DNA from: JALOPX01 sp041309605
GTDB taxonomy: Bacteria; Krumholzibacteriota; Krumholzibacteriia; Krumholzibacteriales; Krumholzibacteriaceae
Assembly: GCA_041309605.1 (NCBI GenBank)
Contig: JBFYZH010000115.1
Coordinates: 1 to 64,000 of the forward strand
Length of the DNA stretch: 64,000 bases
Reading direction: 5' to 3'
Below are positions 50,547 to 59,360 of the stretch, one piece after another (the first letter of the stretch is position 1; each line of letters begins with the position of its first letter). The translations under genes and the position numbers were made by a program. Below the pieces are notes generated by a model that saw only the letters and a list, made by a program, of their open reading frames with translations, was not told the DNA's origin and made no database searches.

Positions 50547-51407
50547 TCATTTCCCGGCGGTCATTCCTTCGACCGCCTCCTCGAGGAGCGCGTTGAACGC
50601 GGCCGGATATTCCAGCATCAGAAAATGGCCGTATCCGGTCATGACCTTCACTTCGAAAGATTTGAACAGTTGCTTTCCGGCCTCGACATCGGTCGGCGGA
50701 CGGTCAGTGTTGACGGCGGCGACGGGAACCGTGACGGCGCCGAAGGCCTTACGCGCATCCAGCCTCAGCATGCTTTCCATCGCCCCGATGCCGACCTCGG
50801 GCGGAGCCGAGGCCATGTCGTCGGCGACCGATTTCACTAGGGTAGTGTCGGCGCCCGCCGGGAACATCGAGCCCACGAAGTTCCTTGTGAAGGATTTGAA
50901 GTCGCTTCGGAACTGCTGAAGAAAATAGTTTATCTGTTCTTCCGCAAATTTCGTCCCGAGATTCTTGAATGTGTCGACCCCGATAATGCCCGTTACGCGT
51001 CCCTGTAAAAGCGGGCTCGCAAGAGCCGCGACAGGGCCGCCCATCGAGTGCCCGATCAGGATGACATTCTTCAGATCGAGGGCCCTGACCACGGCCGCCA
51101 CGTCGGCGCCGAACGCCTCGATCGACCAGTTCTCACGTTCGAGACCGGACTTGCCGTGTCCCCCCAGGTCGATGGCGACGACCGTGTGATCCTTCGAGAA
51201 ATGGGATACCTGGTCCTTCCAGTAACTTCTGTCGCAGCACCACCCGTGCACGAAGACCAACGCCGGTTCGCCGCTGCCTAAGACCTCGTAGCTGATCGTC
51301 AGGCCGTCATCCGATTTGACCGTCGCCTCGCCGGCAAAAATGCCGCCTGACAGGAAAACCACAAGGAGGATTGTCATCGCCGTTTTCGGTAATATCGCCG
51401 TTCTCAC
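50547..51407 (-). CDS. Secreted alpha/beta hydrolase
   Basis: The GTG at 51407 is chosen because AAAGGAAG precedes it by about 7 nt and a signal peptide starts there (MRTAILPKTAMTILLVVFLS, cleavage near FAGE); a much longer in-frame extension has no support. The mature enzyme shows FVHGWCCDRSYWKDQ (oxyanion loop), DLGGHGKSG, the nucleophile elbow ILIGHSMGGPVAAL (Ser) and a final MTGYGHFLMLEYP (His). It is a periplasmic or secreted esterase-like enzyme of unknown substrate. It lies 56 bp downstream of a small membrane-protein gene that has a strong promoter, so both probably form one unit. Confidence 0.84.
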   Translation of the reverse strand: MRTAILPKTAMTILLVVFLSGGIFAGEATVKSDDGLTISYEVLGSGEPALVFVHGWCCDRSYWKDQVSHFSKDHTVVAIDLGGHGKSGLERENWSIEAFGADVAAVVRALDLKNVILIGHSMGGPVAALASPLLQGRVTGIIGVDTFKNLGTKFAEEQINYFLQQFRSDFKSFTRNFVGSMFPAGADTTLVKSVADDMASAPPEVGIGAMESMLRLDARKAFGAVTVPVAAVNTDRPPTDVEAGKQLFKSFEVKVMTGYGHFLMLEYPAAFNALLEEAVEGMTAGK

Positions 51408-51463
51408 TCTCTCACTTCCTTTCTTGAGTTTCGTGGCGGGTTGCTCAGCTCCGCCTCGACAAG

Positions 51464-51685
51464 TTATTCGGCCCTGCCGTCGCCTTTCCGGTCCGAAATG
51501 GCATAGATCAGCCCCGCCGTGCATGCCGTTATGCCGAGCCCCAGGAAAAGTCCCTCGAGGAACGCGCCGATCCCGAAGGAGGCGCTGAACCTGCCGAGAA
51601 GAAGGGACAGCCCGACACAGAGGGCGCCGAGCGGGGTGAAAACCTTCCAATGTCCGGTATCGTTGCACGAGCGTCTTAAAAGCAT
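51464..51685 (-). CDS. Small two-helix membrane protein
   Basis: AAAGGAG lies 5-6 nt before the ATG (51685), so the start is well supported. The 73-residue protein has a basic N-terminus (LLRRSCNDTGHWK) and two hydrophobic segments (about 16-31 and 38-61) with Gly-rich faces (GIGAFLEGLFLGLGITACTA). No family is recognised. It is the first gene behind the strong promoter at 51771-51798 and is followed by the secreted hydrolase. Confidence 0.7.
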   Translation of the reverse strand: MLLRRSCNDTGHWKVFTPLGALCVGLSLLLGRFSASFGIGAFLEGLFLGLGITACTAGLIYAISDRKGDGRAE

Positions 51686-51747
51686 GGTTTTCTCCTTTTT
51701 AAAGCCTCCGTCATGCCATCACGGCCTCTGCTGCCGTGGCAGATTAA

Positions 51748-51798
51748 GTAAAGCCGACTTTACAATTTCAATTATACACCGTGCGCGCAATATGTCAA
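51748..51798 (-). promoter_or_regulatory. Near-consensus sigma70 promoter with GTAAAG-N4-CTTTAC operator
   Basis: On the minus strand TTGACA (51793-51798) and TATAAT (51771-51776) are both perfect, with a 16-bp spacer. Directly downstream is the inverted repeat GTAAAG-TCGG-CTTTAC (51748-51763), over the expected transcription start. A further GTAAAG lies just upstream of the -35. So strong a promoter with a site across its start is probably kept off by a repressor. No regulator gene is adjacent. Confidence 0.85.
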
Positions 51799-51927
51799 GC
51801 ACGCTTTACATTAATTTTTATTTTTTTTGATGGGAAGGGAACCCGGAGAGGGATCTTCCTGTCGAAGAGACAGGAAGGCGGGCAGGGTTATCTGGAAAAA
51901 GAAGGCGAATGGATGTAAAGTGATCTG

Positions 51928-52548
51928 ATGCAGGAACCCGGGAACGATCGGACCGACATGGAGCGGGAGAGCGAAAGGCTGGCGGTGATGTTTCTGGAAG
52001 GAGACCGCGAGGCCTTCAACCGGCTTGTCCTGATGCATCAGGAGATGGTTTTCAGTCTCTGCTTCAGGCTGACAGGAGATTATGACGACGCCGACGATTG
52101 CGCGCAGGAGGTATTTATAAAGGTGCACCGGCACCTCAAGGGATTCAGGTTCGAGTCGTCATTCAGGACCTGGCTGTACAGGGTGACGGTCAACACATGC
52201 AGGAACAGGATCGATTCGCTGGAGTACCGTATGAGAAAAAAGAAGGTCAGCATCTACGCGGGACCGGGGGACAACGGGCAGGCGGCCCCCGTGGAAATAC
52301 CGGACAGGGGGGAATCCGCACTGGACGGACTTCGCAGGAAAGAGGTCGGGCGCATCATCCAGAAGGCGCTGGACGCCCTTCCCGGGAGCCAGAAAACGGT
52401 GGTCGTCCTGAGGGATATCGAAGGCCGGTCTTACGAGGAAATAGAATGGATGACCGGGCTCAACTCCGGCACGGTGAAATCGAAGTTGTCGCGCGCCAGG
52501 TCGAAACTGCGGGAAGCCCTGCGGGGGAAGATTGATGAAGAACTGTAA
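51928..52548 (+). CDS. ECF RNA polymerase sigma factor
   Basis: The ATG at 51928 lacks a clear ribosome binding site; a Met at 51958 is an alternative start. The 206-residue protein has sigma2 (RLVLMHQEMVFSLCFRLTGD, then DADDCAQEVFIKVHRHLKGF, FRTWLYRVTVNTCRNRID) and sigma4 (DALPGSQKTVVVLRDIEGRS, YEEIEWMTGLNSGTVKSKLS). The linker is charged (MRKKKVSIYAGPGDNG). The anti-sigma gene overlaps its end by 14 bp, so the two are cotranslated. It is the second sigma/anti-sigma pair in the window and is not closely similar in its linker to the one at 33253. Confidence 0.9.
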   Translation: MQEPGNDRTDMERESERLAVMFLEGDREAFNRLVLMHQEMVFSLCFRLTGDYDDADDCAQEVFIKVHRHLKGFRFESSFRTWLYRVTVNTCRNRIDSLEYRMRKKKVSIYAGPGDNGQAAPVEIPDRGESALDGLRRKEVGRIIQKALDALPGSQKTVVVLRDIEGRSYEEIEWMTGLNSGTVKSKLSRARSKLREALRGKIDEEL

Positions 52549-53581
52549 AATCGTGCGGAAGATGCTCTCGGAATATATCGACGGAGTTCTGCCGGAGGGC
52601 GGGACCAGGACCGTAAAAGAGCATATGGAACAGTGCGATGAATGCCGCGAGGTCCATGATTCGATGAAGGCGATCATAGCCTCGATGAACGATATGGAAA
52701 CGGTCGCACCCCCCGCCGATTTTCTCGAAAAGGTCAATTCGAGGCTCGAACGCCGATCTTCGGCCGCCGGTTTTCTGCGCGGGATATTCCTTCCCCTGAG
52801 ATTCAAGTTGCCGCTCGAGCTGGCCGGCCTCGCCGCCGCCGTAATGCTGATCGTTTATGTCTCGGGTTTTCTCGGGAAGGAAGGGATAGAGAAGATGGCT
52901 CCGGACGGGCGGATCGCCGGCCGGACGGAGGAGATTGTCGTCGAAGCCGAAGCGAAACGGGTCGAAGTCAGGGACAGCGGCGTCAAAAACGATCCGACGA
53001 AACCGGAGGAGCTCCCTGCAGAACCCGAAGAGCTCCCTGTGGACGATGTGGTCGGGGCAACCGCGCTTAAGAACGGTGTTGTCAGGAAGGGCGGCGATCT
53101 GCGGGTGAGGGGCGGGCGCAGGGGCGAGACGCAGGTCGGTCGAGTGGAAGATTCACCCGAAGACGATGGAACGGTTTCGAATGAAGTCGCGACTTTGGCG
53201 TACAGCCTCGACCGGACGGATGGGGTTGCGAAGATTGAAGGAAAGGCGGCGGCCGGCCCGGCCTTTTCGGTCAATCCGCCGTCAGACCGGTTCGACAGCC
53301 TTCTTGCGGTATGTGAAGACCCCGGTGAAGAACTCGAAGCCTTCGTCGCGTCGATCGGCGGGAGGATCGTCTCCGTGCCCGAAACGATGATACTTGATGC
53401 CTCCTTGAAGGCGGCGAGAAGCGACAGGCGGGCGATCCGGCCTCTGACGGTCGTCGTCCCGGGCGATTCTCTGCGGGTATTTTTCGATGGGCTCGGGAGG
53501 CTGGAAAAGATACGCCCGATCGACTCCTGGATCGTCTCGCAGACGAGCGACAGCGCTACGGTGAGGATCGATTTCAGATAA
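52535..53581 (+). CDS. Zinc-finger anti-sigma factor with large extracytoplasmic domain
   Basis: The ATG at 52535 lies inside the end of the sigma gene (a TTG at 52532 is also possible). Residues 1-45 form a zinc-finger anti-sigma domain: CKIVRKMLSEYIDGVLPEGG, then HMEQCDECREVHD (H-x3-C-x2-C). One membrane helix follows (about 90-108, LAGLAAAVMLIVYVSGFLG). The outer part, about 240 residues, is Glu/Pro/Arg-rich at first (KPEELPAEPEELPVDD) and then folds (about 220-348; FDSLLAVCEDPGEELEAF, LTVVVPGDSLRVFFDGL). It probably senses an envelope signal and releases the partner sigma factor by proteolysis. A fold of the distal domain is not recognised. Confidence 0.87.
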   Translation: MKNCKIVRKMLSEYIDGVLPEGGTRTVKEHMEQCDECREVHDSMKAIIASMNDMETVAPPADFLEKVNSRLERRSSAAGFLRGIFLPLRFKLPLELAGLAAAVMLIVYVSGFLGKEGIEKMAPDGRIAGRTEEIVVEAEAKRVEVRDSGVKNDPTKPEELPAEPEELPVDDVVGATALKNGVVRKGGDLRVRGGRRGETQVGRVEDSPEDDGTVSNEVATLAYSLDRTDGVAKIEGKAAAGPAFSVNPPSDRFDSLLAVCEDPGEELEAFVASIGGRIVSVPETMILDASLKAARSDRRAIRPLTVVVPGDSLRVFFDGLGRLEKIRPIDSWIVSQTSDSATVRIDFR

Positions 53582-53670
53582 TGATTCTTACCGGGATGGG
53601 CCGGGCAGGGATGACGGGTTGCATGAAATAGAGATTACAGGGACGGCATGGGTGATGTTATCATTGCGCG

Positions 53671-55245
53671 ATGATATCCGTGCATGAAACAGGCGGTAAC
53701 GCTGTACCGGGAAAGAAGAGTCTTTACAGAAGCGGTTTCTTCGTGGCGCTCGTATCCCTGCTCAGCAAGGGGCTCGGATACCTGCGCGAGATCGTCCTCG
53801 CTTATTATTTCGGCACCGGCGCGGTCGTCGACGCTTTCAGGATAGCGCTCACTGCGGTCCTCCTTCCGGTCAATGTCATCGCCGGCAGCGGTCTTCAGAA
53901 CTCGTTCATCCCGGTCTTCCAGACCCTGCTCGCCAAAAAGAGGAGAAGACTCGCCTGGCTCTTCGCCAATCAGCTCTTTTTCATGCTGATCGTCCTTGGA
54001 CTCGTCATCTTCGTTCTCGAATATTTCTTCGCCGAAAGATGGGTCTACCTGCTCGCCCCCGGGTTCAACGCGGAGCAGGCCCGGCACGCGGTCTTCTTTA
54101 CACGGATCATGAGCTTTTCCGTCCCTCTGATGACGGCATGTTCCGTCGCCTTCGTCCTGAACTGTTTCTATATATTCAGGATCCCCTCGCTGCGACCGGT
54201 GGTGCAGAATGTCTTTCTGCTCGCCGGGGTGCTCCTGACGGTATACAGGGACAGGTTTGTCTTCATGGGGATCATGTTCCCGATCGCCTACGTCGTGTTT
54301 TTTCTCATGCTCGCGGGCAGCCTCAAGAATTACTGGGAGTTCAGGTTCACTCCGGCGATCAAAAGGTCGCTGGCCGTCTGGTCTGAGTTTGTACCGGTAT
54401 GGCTGCCTCTTCTCGGCATGGTCCTGGTCGCGCAGCTCAACGTCTACGTCGACCGCGTCATCGGTTCGCTTCTCGCGGAGGGTTCGGTGGCTGCGCTGGA
54501 ATATTCACGTTTCCTGGTGGAGACCCCGGGGATCACTATCGGGATGGGATTCATGAGCGTTTTCCTTCCATACTTCAGCGAACTTTCGGCCAGGGACGAC
54601 ACGATCCGCCTTCGCCGCGACATCGAACAGATGCTGATTCTCTCCGTCTATATAATGCTCCCGGTCAGTCTCGTCCTTTTCATCTGCGGCGAAGAGGTGA
54701 TCCGCCTGGTTTACGGGTACGGAAAATTCGGCGACGCCAGCGTCGCGCTGACGGCGGGCGCGCTCAGGGGGTACTCGATCGGAACCTGGGCCTATTTTCT
54801 CTACATCCCCATTTCCAAGTATTACCAGGCGGTGAAACGGAACGTTCTGCTTCTCGTATGTTTTACGATATCGCTCGCCGTGAACCTCGCCCTGAACCTG
54901 ATGCTCTACAAGCGGTACGGCATATGGGGGATCGCCCTTGCGACGAGCGTCTCGCAGATCCTTCTTTTCGCCATGCTGTTTTATTTTATGCGCCTTATCG
55001 ACAGGAAAAGGATCGCGGGGATCATCCTTTACATGACCGTTTCGGCGGCGGTGTCGGGCCTCGCCGCGTGGAGGGTCATGATTCATTTCGAAAATCATAT
55101 AGCCCGTGTCGCCGTCGCCGTCGCCGTCGTGGCCGTATCGTGGGTGCTTCTCAACCTGGGGATCGCTCAGATAAGGGAAAGGATATACGTTTTGCTGCGC
55201 GGCCTTCTGCGCGGGAGGAAGGCGGGTCCGGGCCGCAGGCCCTGA
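53671..55245 (+). CDS. murJ: Lipid II flippase MurJ (MviN family)
   Basis: The 524-residue, 13-14-helix protein carries MurJ signatures: SLLSKGLGYLREIVLAYYFG near the start, VVDAFRIALTAVLLPVNVIA, SGLQNSFIPVFQ, FMSVFLPYFSELSARDD and a VYGYGKF segment in the middle. It flips lipid II, the undecaprenyl-linked peptidoglycan precursor, across the inner membrane; some members flip other lipid-linked glycans. It starts at an ATG 90 bp after the anti-sigma stop. The start is uncertain, since the predicted N-terminus has about 20 extra polar residues. A GT4 gene follows, so an O-antigen or capsule role for the flippase is an alternative. Confidence 0.92.
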   Translation: MISVHETGGNAVPGKKSLYRSGFFVALVSLLSKGLGYLREIVLAYYFGTGAVVDAFRIALTAVLLPVNVIAGSGLQNSFIPVFQTLLAKKRRRLAWLFANQLFFMLIVLGLVIFVLEYFFAERWVYLLAPGFNAEQARHAVFFTRIMSFSVPLMTACSVAFVLNCFYIFRIPSLRPVVQNVFLLAGVLLTVYRDRFVFMGIMFPIAYVVFFLMLAGSLKNYWEFRFTPAIKRSLAVWSEFVPVWLPLLGMVLVAQLNVYVDRVIGSLLAEGSVAALEYSRFLVETPGITIGMGFMSVFLPYFSELSARDDTIRLRRDIEQMLILSVYIMLPVSLVLFICGEEVIRLVYGYGKFGDASVALTAGALRGYSIGTWAYFLYIPISKYYQAVKRNVLLLVCFTISLAVNLALNLMLYKRYGIWGIALATSVSQILLFAMLFYFMRLIDRKRIAGIILYMTVSAAVSGLAAWRVMIHFENHIARVAVAVAVVAVSWVLLNLGIAQIRERIYVLLRGLLRGRKAGPGRRP

Positions 55246-55294
55246 TTCGCGGAATGGATGGAGGGGCGGGCCGCTCGCCCCCGGGGAGTCGAAT

Positions 55295-56455
55295 ATGAAG
55301 ATCCTGCTCGTGACAAGGGGTTTCGGTAAAAGCGGAGGGATATCGCGGACCTCGCTGGAGGCGGCTGAGCAGCTTGCCCGCAGGGGCCACTTCGTCACCG
55401 TAATCGCCAGCCAGGCGGACCGCGGTTACCGCTTTCCGAATATCAGGATCGTCCGCATTCGCCTCCTGAAAATCCCCTTCGCCCGCGGAACGAAGCTGAA
55501 GAATCTCGTCGAGGTTCCGCAATTCGTCTTCCTCAGCACCCTGCGCGTGCTCATGATGAGGAAGAGGTACGATGTCGTCTGGAACAAGGGGAACGCCCAG
55601 TGCCTCCTCCAGGACGTGATCACCGCGGAGAGCTGCCACCATGCCTGGATCAGGGAGAAGGAGGTGGCCGGCGAAAAGAAACACCGTTGGTATCCCCTTC
55701 ACAGGTTCGTCCTGTGGGCGGAGCGGAGGAACTACGGTCCGGGCCGGTTCAGGAGGATAACCGCGATATCGCGGATGCTTAAAAGGGACATAATGGAAAG
55801 TTACCCGTTTCTATCCCCGGACGACATCGAAGTGATCCGAAACGGCGTCAACTTCAAGGATTTCGCCTTCGACGAAACCGCCGGCAGGGAGGTTCGGAGA
55901 AGCCACTCGATCCCCGAAGACCATTTTGTTCTGCTCTTCGTCGGCTGGGAGTTCGACCGCAAGGGGCTTGGGCATGTTATAAGGGCCCTTCCGCTGATCA
56001 GGGGAGGCCGCGTCAGGCTTCTCGTTGTCGGCGCCTCGAAAAATCGAAAGTACGAATCGATCGCCGAAGCGGCGGGGGTGTCGAATATGATCGCATGGTG
56101 CGGAGCGGTCGAAGATACGCGCGGGTTTTACAGCGCGGCCGATTTCTTCGTTTTCCCGACGAGGATGGACGCCTTCGGCCTTGTCGTGCTGGAGGCGATG
56201 TGCGCGGGAAATATCGTCATTACTTCGAGGATGGCCGGCGCCTCCGAACTGATACTGAACGGGGAGAACGGATTCATCCTCGAGGACTACGAGTCGGCCG
56301 CTGGAATAGCGGAGGCGATCGACCGCGTGATCGCCGACGAGGCTCTGCGCTCGATGATCAGCGAGAAAGCTGTTATCACCGCGGCGGAAAACGATTGGGA
56401 AAAGATCGCCGGACGGTATGAAAGGCTTTTCGAATCTCTTCGCTCAACGGTATAA
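55295..56455 (+). CDS. GT4-family glycosyltransferase
   Basis: The 386-residue GT-B enzyme starts MKILLVTRGFGKSGGISRTS, with the usual glycine loop. The acceptor domain contains VVWNKGNAQC and EVIRNGVNFKDF. The donor domain contains LLFVGWEFDRKGLGHVIRAL, LLVVGAS, and the E-x7-E-type motif DAFGLVVLEAMCAGNIVITS. It transfers a sugar from a nucleotide-sugar to a lipid-linked or protein acceptor. It lies 50 bp after MurJ on the same strand; a joint role in envelope glycan assembly is inferred. Its last bases overlap the convergent beta-helix gene by 12 bp. Confidence 0.9.
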   Translation: MKILLVTRGFGKSGGISRTSLEAAEQLARRGHFVTVIASQADRGYRFPNIRIVRIRLLKIPFARGTKLKNLVEVPQFVFLSTLRVLMMRKRYDVVWNKGNAQCLLQDVITAESCHHAWIREKEVAGEKKHRWYPLHRFVLWAERRNYGPGRFRRITAISRMLKRDIMESYPFLSPDDIEVIRNGVNFKDFAFDETAGREVRRSHSIPEDHFVLLFVGWEFDRKGLGHVIRALPLIRGGRVRLLVVGASKNRKYESIAEAAGVSNMIAWCGAVEDTRGFYSAADFFVFPTRMDAFGLVVLEAMCAGNIVITSRMAGASELILNGENGFILEDYESAAGIAEAIDRVIADEALRSMISEKAVITAAENDWEKIAGRYERLFESLRSTV

Positions 56456-57616
56456 CGTCTTGACGGCCCCCCAGGTCGATTCCCGGGCGGAAACGGTTCC
56501 GCAACCGGCGTTGAATGCCCCGATGATCGAACAGAAGGGCGCGCCCGGCACGTTCCCGGGGAAACACGGGGAGTCTCTCCTGAGCTGGAAGTTCCTCGAA
56601 TCGACGCTGCCGCAGAAAAGGGGATCTGCCGAGAAGTTGCCCCCCTCGTCCGCCAGAAGGCCCGGCAGGGCGTCTCCCCCCGCATTACCGAAAAGATCGC
56701 TGCATCCGATGCTACCGGTCGATCCGGACCCCATATCGAAAAGATACCCGTGGTTGAAGGCCAGTATCGACCTGTAGATATTTATACCGGAAGTATTGGA
56801 GATCGTGACCACCGCCCCGCCGTTGGAATCGTCGCATATCGTGCATTCGCTCATGTCCATGTAGCCGTTACCGAAGTTGAAGACCGCGCTGCCCCCGTTT
56901 TCGGCCTTGTTCCCATGGAAGACGCAATCGGTGACGCTGGCCGTGCAATTATAGACCAGAATCGCCCCTCCTCCGCCGGCCGCGGTATTGCCATCCAGGG
57001 TGCACCCGGTTATGTTTATCGAGCCTGTCCCGTTCCAGAGCGATATCGCCCCTCCGGAGTCGTAGGCCGTGTTGTTCCTGAAAAGACAGTTTTCCGCCTT
57101 GAAATTCTGGTCGTTGATGACGCAGGAAATCCCTCCTCCGTACAGGGCCCGGTTGGCGACGAAGATGCAGTCGCGAACCGTCTCGCCCGGGATGTGAGTG
57201 AAGAAGCCTCCACCGACGTTGTCTCCGAAATCGGGAGCCTCGCCCCCCGTTATCGTGAATCCTTCGACGGTGACATGGTTCATGGCGTGGCAGTAGATCA
57301 CCCTCGACTGGTACTCTGCGTCGAGCGTGGTCGCTTCGGGCCCCATCTCGCTGCGGAGGGTCAGATAATGGTTCCTCGTTCTGAATCTGATCATGCCGGC
57401 CTCTTCGCCGTTTCCCTGGCTCGTCCACGAATAATAACCGGGGCCGACAAGTATCTCGTCGCCGACTCCGGCCGTGTCTATCGCCGCCTGTATGGTGGGC
57501 ATGTCTCCGGAACCGTCCGAACTGACGTACCATACGCGTGCCAGCGCTCCGGCGGGCTGCAGAGTGTCAACAATCAAGGGCAGCATTGACAGGATGAACA
57601 GGCGAAGATTATTCAT
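56444..57616 (-). CDS. Secreted right-handed beta-helix protein
   Basis: The ATG at 57616 follows GGAAAGGGG and starts a signal peptide (MNNLRLFILSMLPLIVDTLQ, cleavage near ALA). The mature protein begins VWYVSSDGSGDMPTIQAAID, the standard start of pectate-lyase-like parallel beta-helices. Repeats with NHVTVEGFTITGGEA, CIFVANRALYGGGI, CLFRNNTAYDSGGA and CVFHGNKAENGGSA give about 8 coils. Family members bind or cleave polysaccharides; no catalytic residues can be assigned. There is no C-terminal sorting domain. A good promoter lies at 57641-57669. Confidence 0.86.
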   Translation of the reverse strand: MNNLRLFILSMLPLIVDTLQPAGALARVWYVSSDGSGDMPTIQAAIDTAGVGDEILVGPGYYSWTSQGNGEEAGMIRFRTRNHYLTLRSEMGPEATTLDAEYQSRVIYCHAMNHVTVEGFTITGGEAPDFGDNVGGGFFTHIPGETVRDCIFVANRALYGGGISCVINDQNFKAENCLFRNNTAYDSGGAISLWNGTGSINITGCTLDGNTAAGGGGAILVYNCTASVTDCVFHGNKAENGGSAVFNFGNGYMDMSECTICDDSNGGAVVTISNTSGINIYRSILAFNHGYLFDMGSGSTGSIGCSDLFGNAGGDALPGLLADEGGNFSADPLFCGSVDSRNFQLRRDSPCFPGNVPGAPFCSIIGAFNAGCGTVSARESTWGAVKTLYR

Positions 57617-57640
57617 GGAGGGCCCCTTTCCTTTGACCAA

Positions 57641-57669
57641 AAGATACCGATTCGGCCGGGCCCGGTCAA
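57641..57669 (-). promoter_or_regulatory. Sigma70-type promoter of the beta-helix gene
   Basis: On the minus strand TTGACC (57664-57669) and TATCTT (57641-57646) are 17 bp apart. The start codon follows 24 bp past the -10, with GGAAAGGGG in between. The predicted leader is short. Confidence 0.5.
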
Positions 57670-57852
57670 GACGGATACAATACCATCGGTGACACTACGG
57701 CGGAGTCTCGTTTCCACGACCGCTACGGGGATAAATCGGATTTGAAACGCTCCCAACGACGAAACCGGTCTTTTTTTTGAATAAAAATCCACCGCCGGCG
57801 GTATTCTATCCGGGTATCAGAGGGACCTTTTCATGATGGAGGAGATGTCGAG

Positions 57853-59148
57853 ATGCCAGTCGGGAAGAAGACACTGCTGAAGGTTCTATTGGCGGTCGTC
57901 GCGGTGTTCGTCATATTGAGCGGATCCATTTTCGCCCTGATCTATTTTCAGGTAAGCCGTCTGAAGGGCACAATCGGCAGTTGCGAACTGGAAAGCTCGC
58001 GATTCGTCGAGGAGATACCCTTCTCCTATATCAACGGTGTTATCGTGGTAAAGGCGAGGGTCAACGGTAGTGCCAGGGATTTGGAATTCATCCTCGACAC
58101 GGGAGCTCCGACGATCCTTTCCTCGGCCGCCGTCAAGGAATTGGGCATAGAGGACATCACCCCATCCTTCGTCACGGAACGTTCGACGGGGACGCTCGTC
58201 GAAAGCAGGTTTTACAGGATAGACAGGCTCGAGCTGGGGGATGCCGTTTTTTCGGATGTCGGCGCCATGTCGATGGACAGCTCGATGATGGGAAGACTCT
58301 CCTGCATGGCGGCGGACGGGATCCTCGGATGCAACCTGGCGGGCGCCTGCTGCATGCGGATCGATTACAAGGCGAAAAAGATCGTTATCACCGACGACAT
58401 CGGTAGACTGGGGAAGGTTGCCGGAGCCTTCGACGTCGGTTTCAGGACCGAAACACAGAAGACCCCCATCGTGCGGATCGTACTCTGCGACAGCATCCCG
58501 GTCGACGTCACGTTCGACACAGGCTGCAACGGCACTCTCAGGCTCCATTCGCCCGAGATCTGCTCGCGGTTGACGGTCGACCGGCCCAGCCGGTGCGCCC
58601 GCAGGATAGGCAGGCCGGCGTTCACGGTAAAAGGCGAAAGCCCGCCCGATTCGACGGTGGCGGAGATCCTTTTTCTCGCCGACAGGGTGTCCCTCGGGGA
58701 CACCGTTTTGACCGATATTCCCCTCGAACTGTCGATGGGGACGGTCGAGGGCGGGAAAAACCTTCTCGGAAACAGGTTTCTCGAGAATTTCATCGTGACA
58801 CTCGATTACCTGAACGAACGGATATGGTTTGCGCCCGCCGCGGAGGTGGGATTCTTCCTCGTCGAGCCGGTTACGGGGCTCGGTTTCGGCCCTTCCGGGG
58901 GCGTCGTGCTGGTGAGTACGGTATACGAAGGCTCCCAGGCGGCCGCCTGCGGGATAAGCCCGGGCGACACGGTCGCCTCGATAAACGGCAGAGACGTATC
59001 GCGCCTTTCCCCGGAGGAGGAATGCGGAATGTTCAGGGGCGAGCTTAAATTTGTCGATGACGGCGAGGAATCCGTTTCCATCGGGATCGTCAAAAACGGA
59101 AAACGGGATCTTTTCATTCTGGCACGGTTCGACCCGCTGGGAAGGTAG
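57853..59148 (+). CDS. Membrane-anchored two-DTG aspartyl protease with PDZ-like domain
   Basis: GGAGGAG precedes the ATG. One N-terminal membrane segment (about residues 8-34) anchors the protein. Two aspartyl-protease motifs lie in one chain: LDTGAPT (D82) and FDTGCNG (D222). Each is followed by a hydrophobic strand and a Leu/Ile-Gly turn (GILGCNLAG, LLGNRFLENF). Bacterial clan AA proteases more often have one motif and dimerise; two motifs suggest a pseudo-dimer like pepsins or the bacterial PDZ-aspartyl group. Residues about 350-425 resemble a PDZ domain (GLGFGPSGGVVLVSTVYEGS, AAACGISPGDTVASINGRDV). It probably cleaves peptides in the periplasm or at the membrane surface. Confidence 0.85.
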   Translation: MPVGKKTLLKVLLAVVAVFVILSGSIFALIYFQVSRLKGTIGSCELESSRFVEEIPFSYINGVIVVKARVNGSARDLEFILDTGAPTILSSAAVKELGIEDITPSFVTERSTGTLVESRFYRIDRLELGDAVFSDVGAMSMDSSMMGRLSCMAADGILGCNLAGACCMRIDYKAKKIVITDDIGRLGKVAGAFDVGFRTETQKTPIVRIVLCDSIPVDVTFDTGCNGTLRLHSPEICSRLTVDRPSRCARRIGRPAFTVKGESPPDSTVAEILFLADRVSLGDTVLTDIPLELSMGTVEGGKNLLGNRFLENFIVTLDYLNERIWFAPAAEVGFFLVEPVTGLGFGPSGGVVLVSTVYEGSQAAACGISPGDTVASINGRDVSRLSPEEECGMFRGELKFVDDGEESVSIGIVKNGKRDLFILARFDPLGR

Positions 59149-59235
59149 AAATTCTCAGACCCCGGATATGCGATACTGACATGCGGACAATCGGCCCGCG
59201 CTTTGCCGCGGCCGGGGGGCGGCAGGTTCGGCGGT

Positions 59236-59266
59236 GCGACCATGCGTCCAGCGCGACCATGCGTCC
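59236..59266. repeat. 14-bp direct repeat
   Basis: GCGACCATGCGTCC occurs exactly at 59236-59249 and 59253-59266 (period 17) in the spacer between the aspartyl-protease and the peptidase genes. The repeat has no obvious role. Confidence 0.75.
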
Positions 59267-59360
59267 GCACTTGACCGCCGTCTTTTCTTCTGATACCTTC
59301 GTAATCCTTGTCGAAAAAGGTATGAAATCCACCTGTCGATGACTGAACAGGAGGTTGGCC

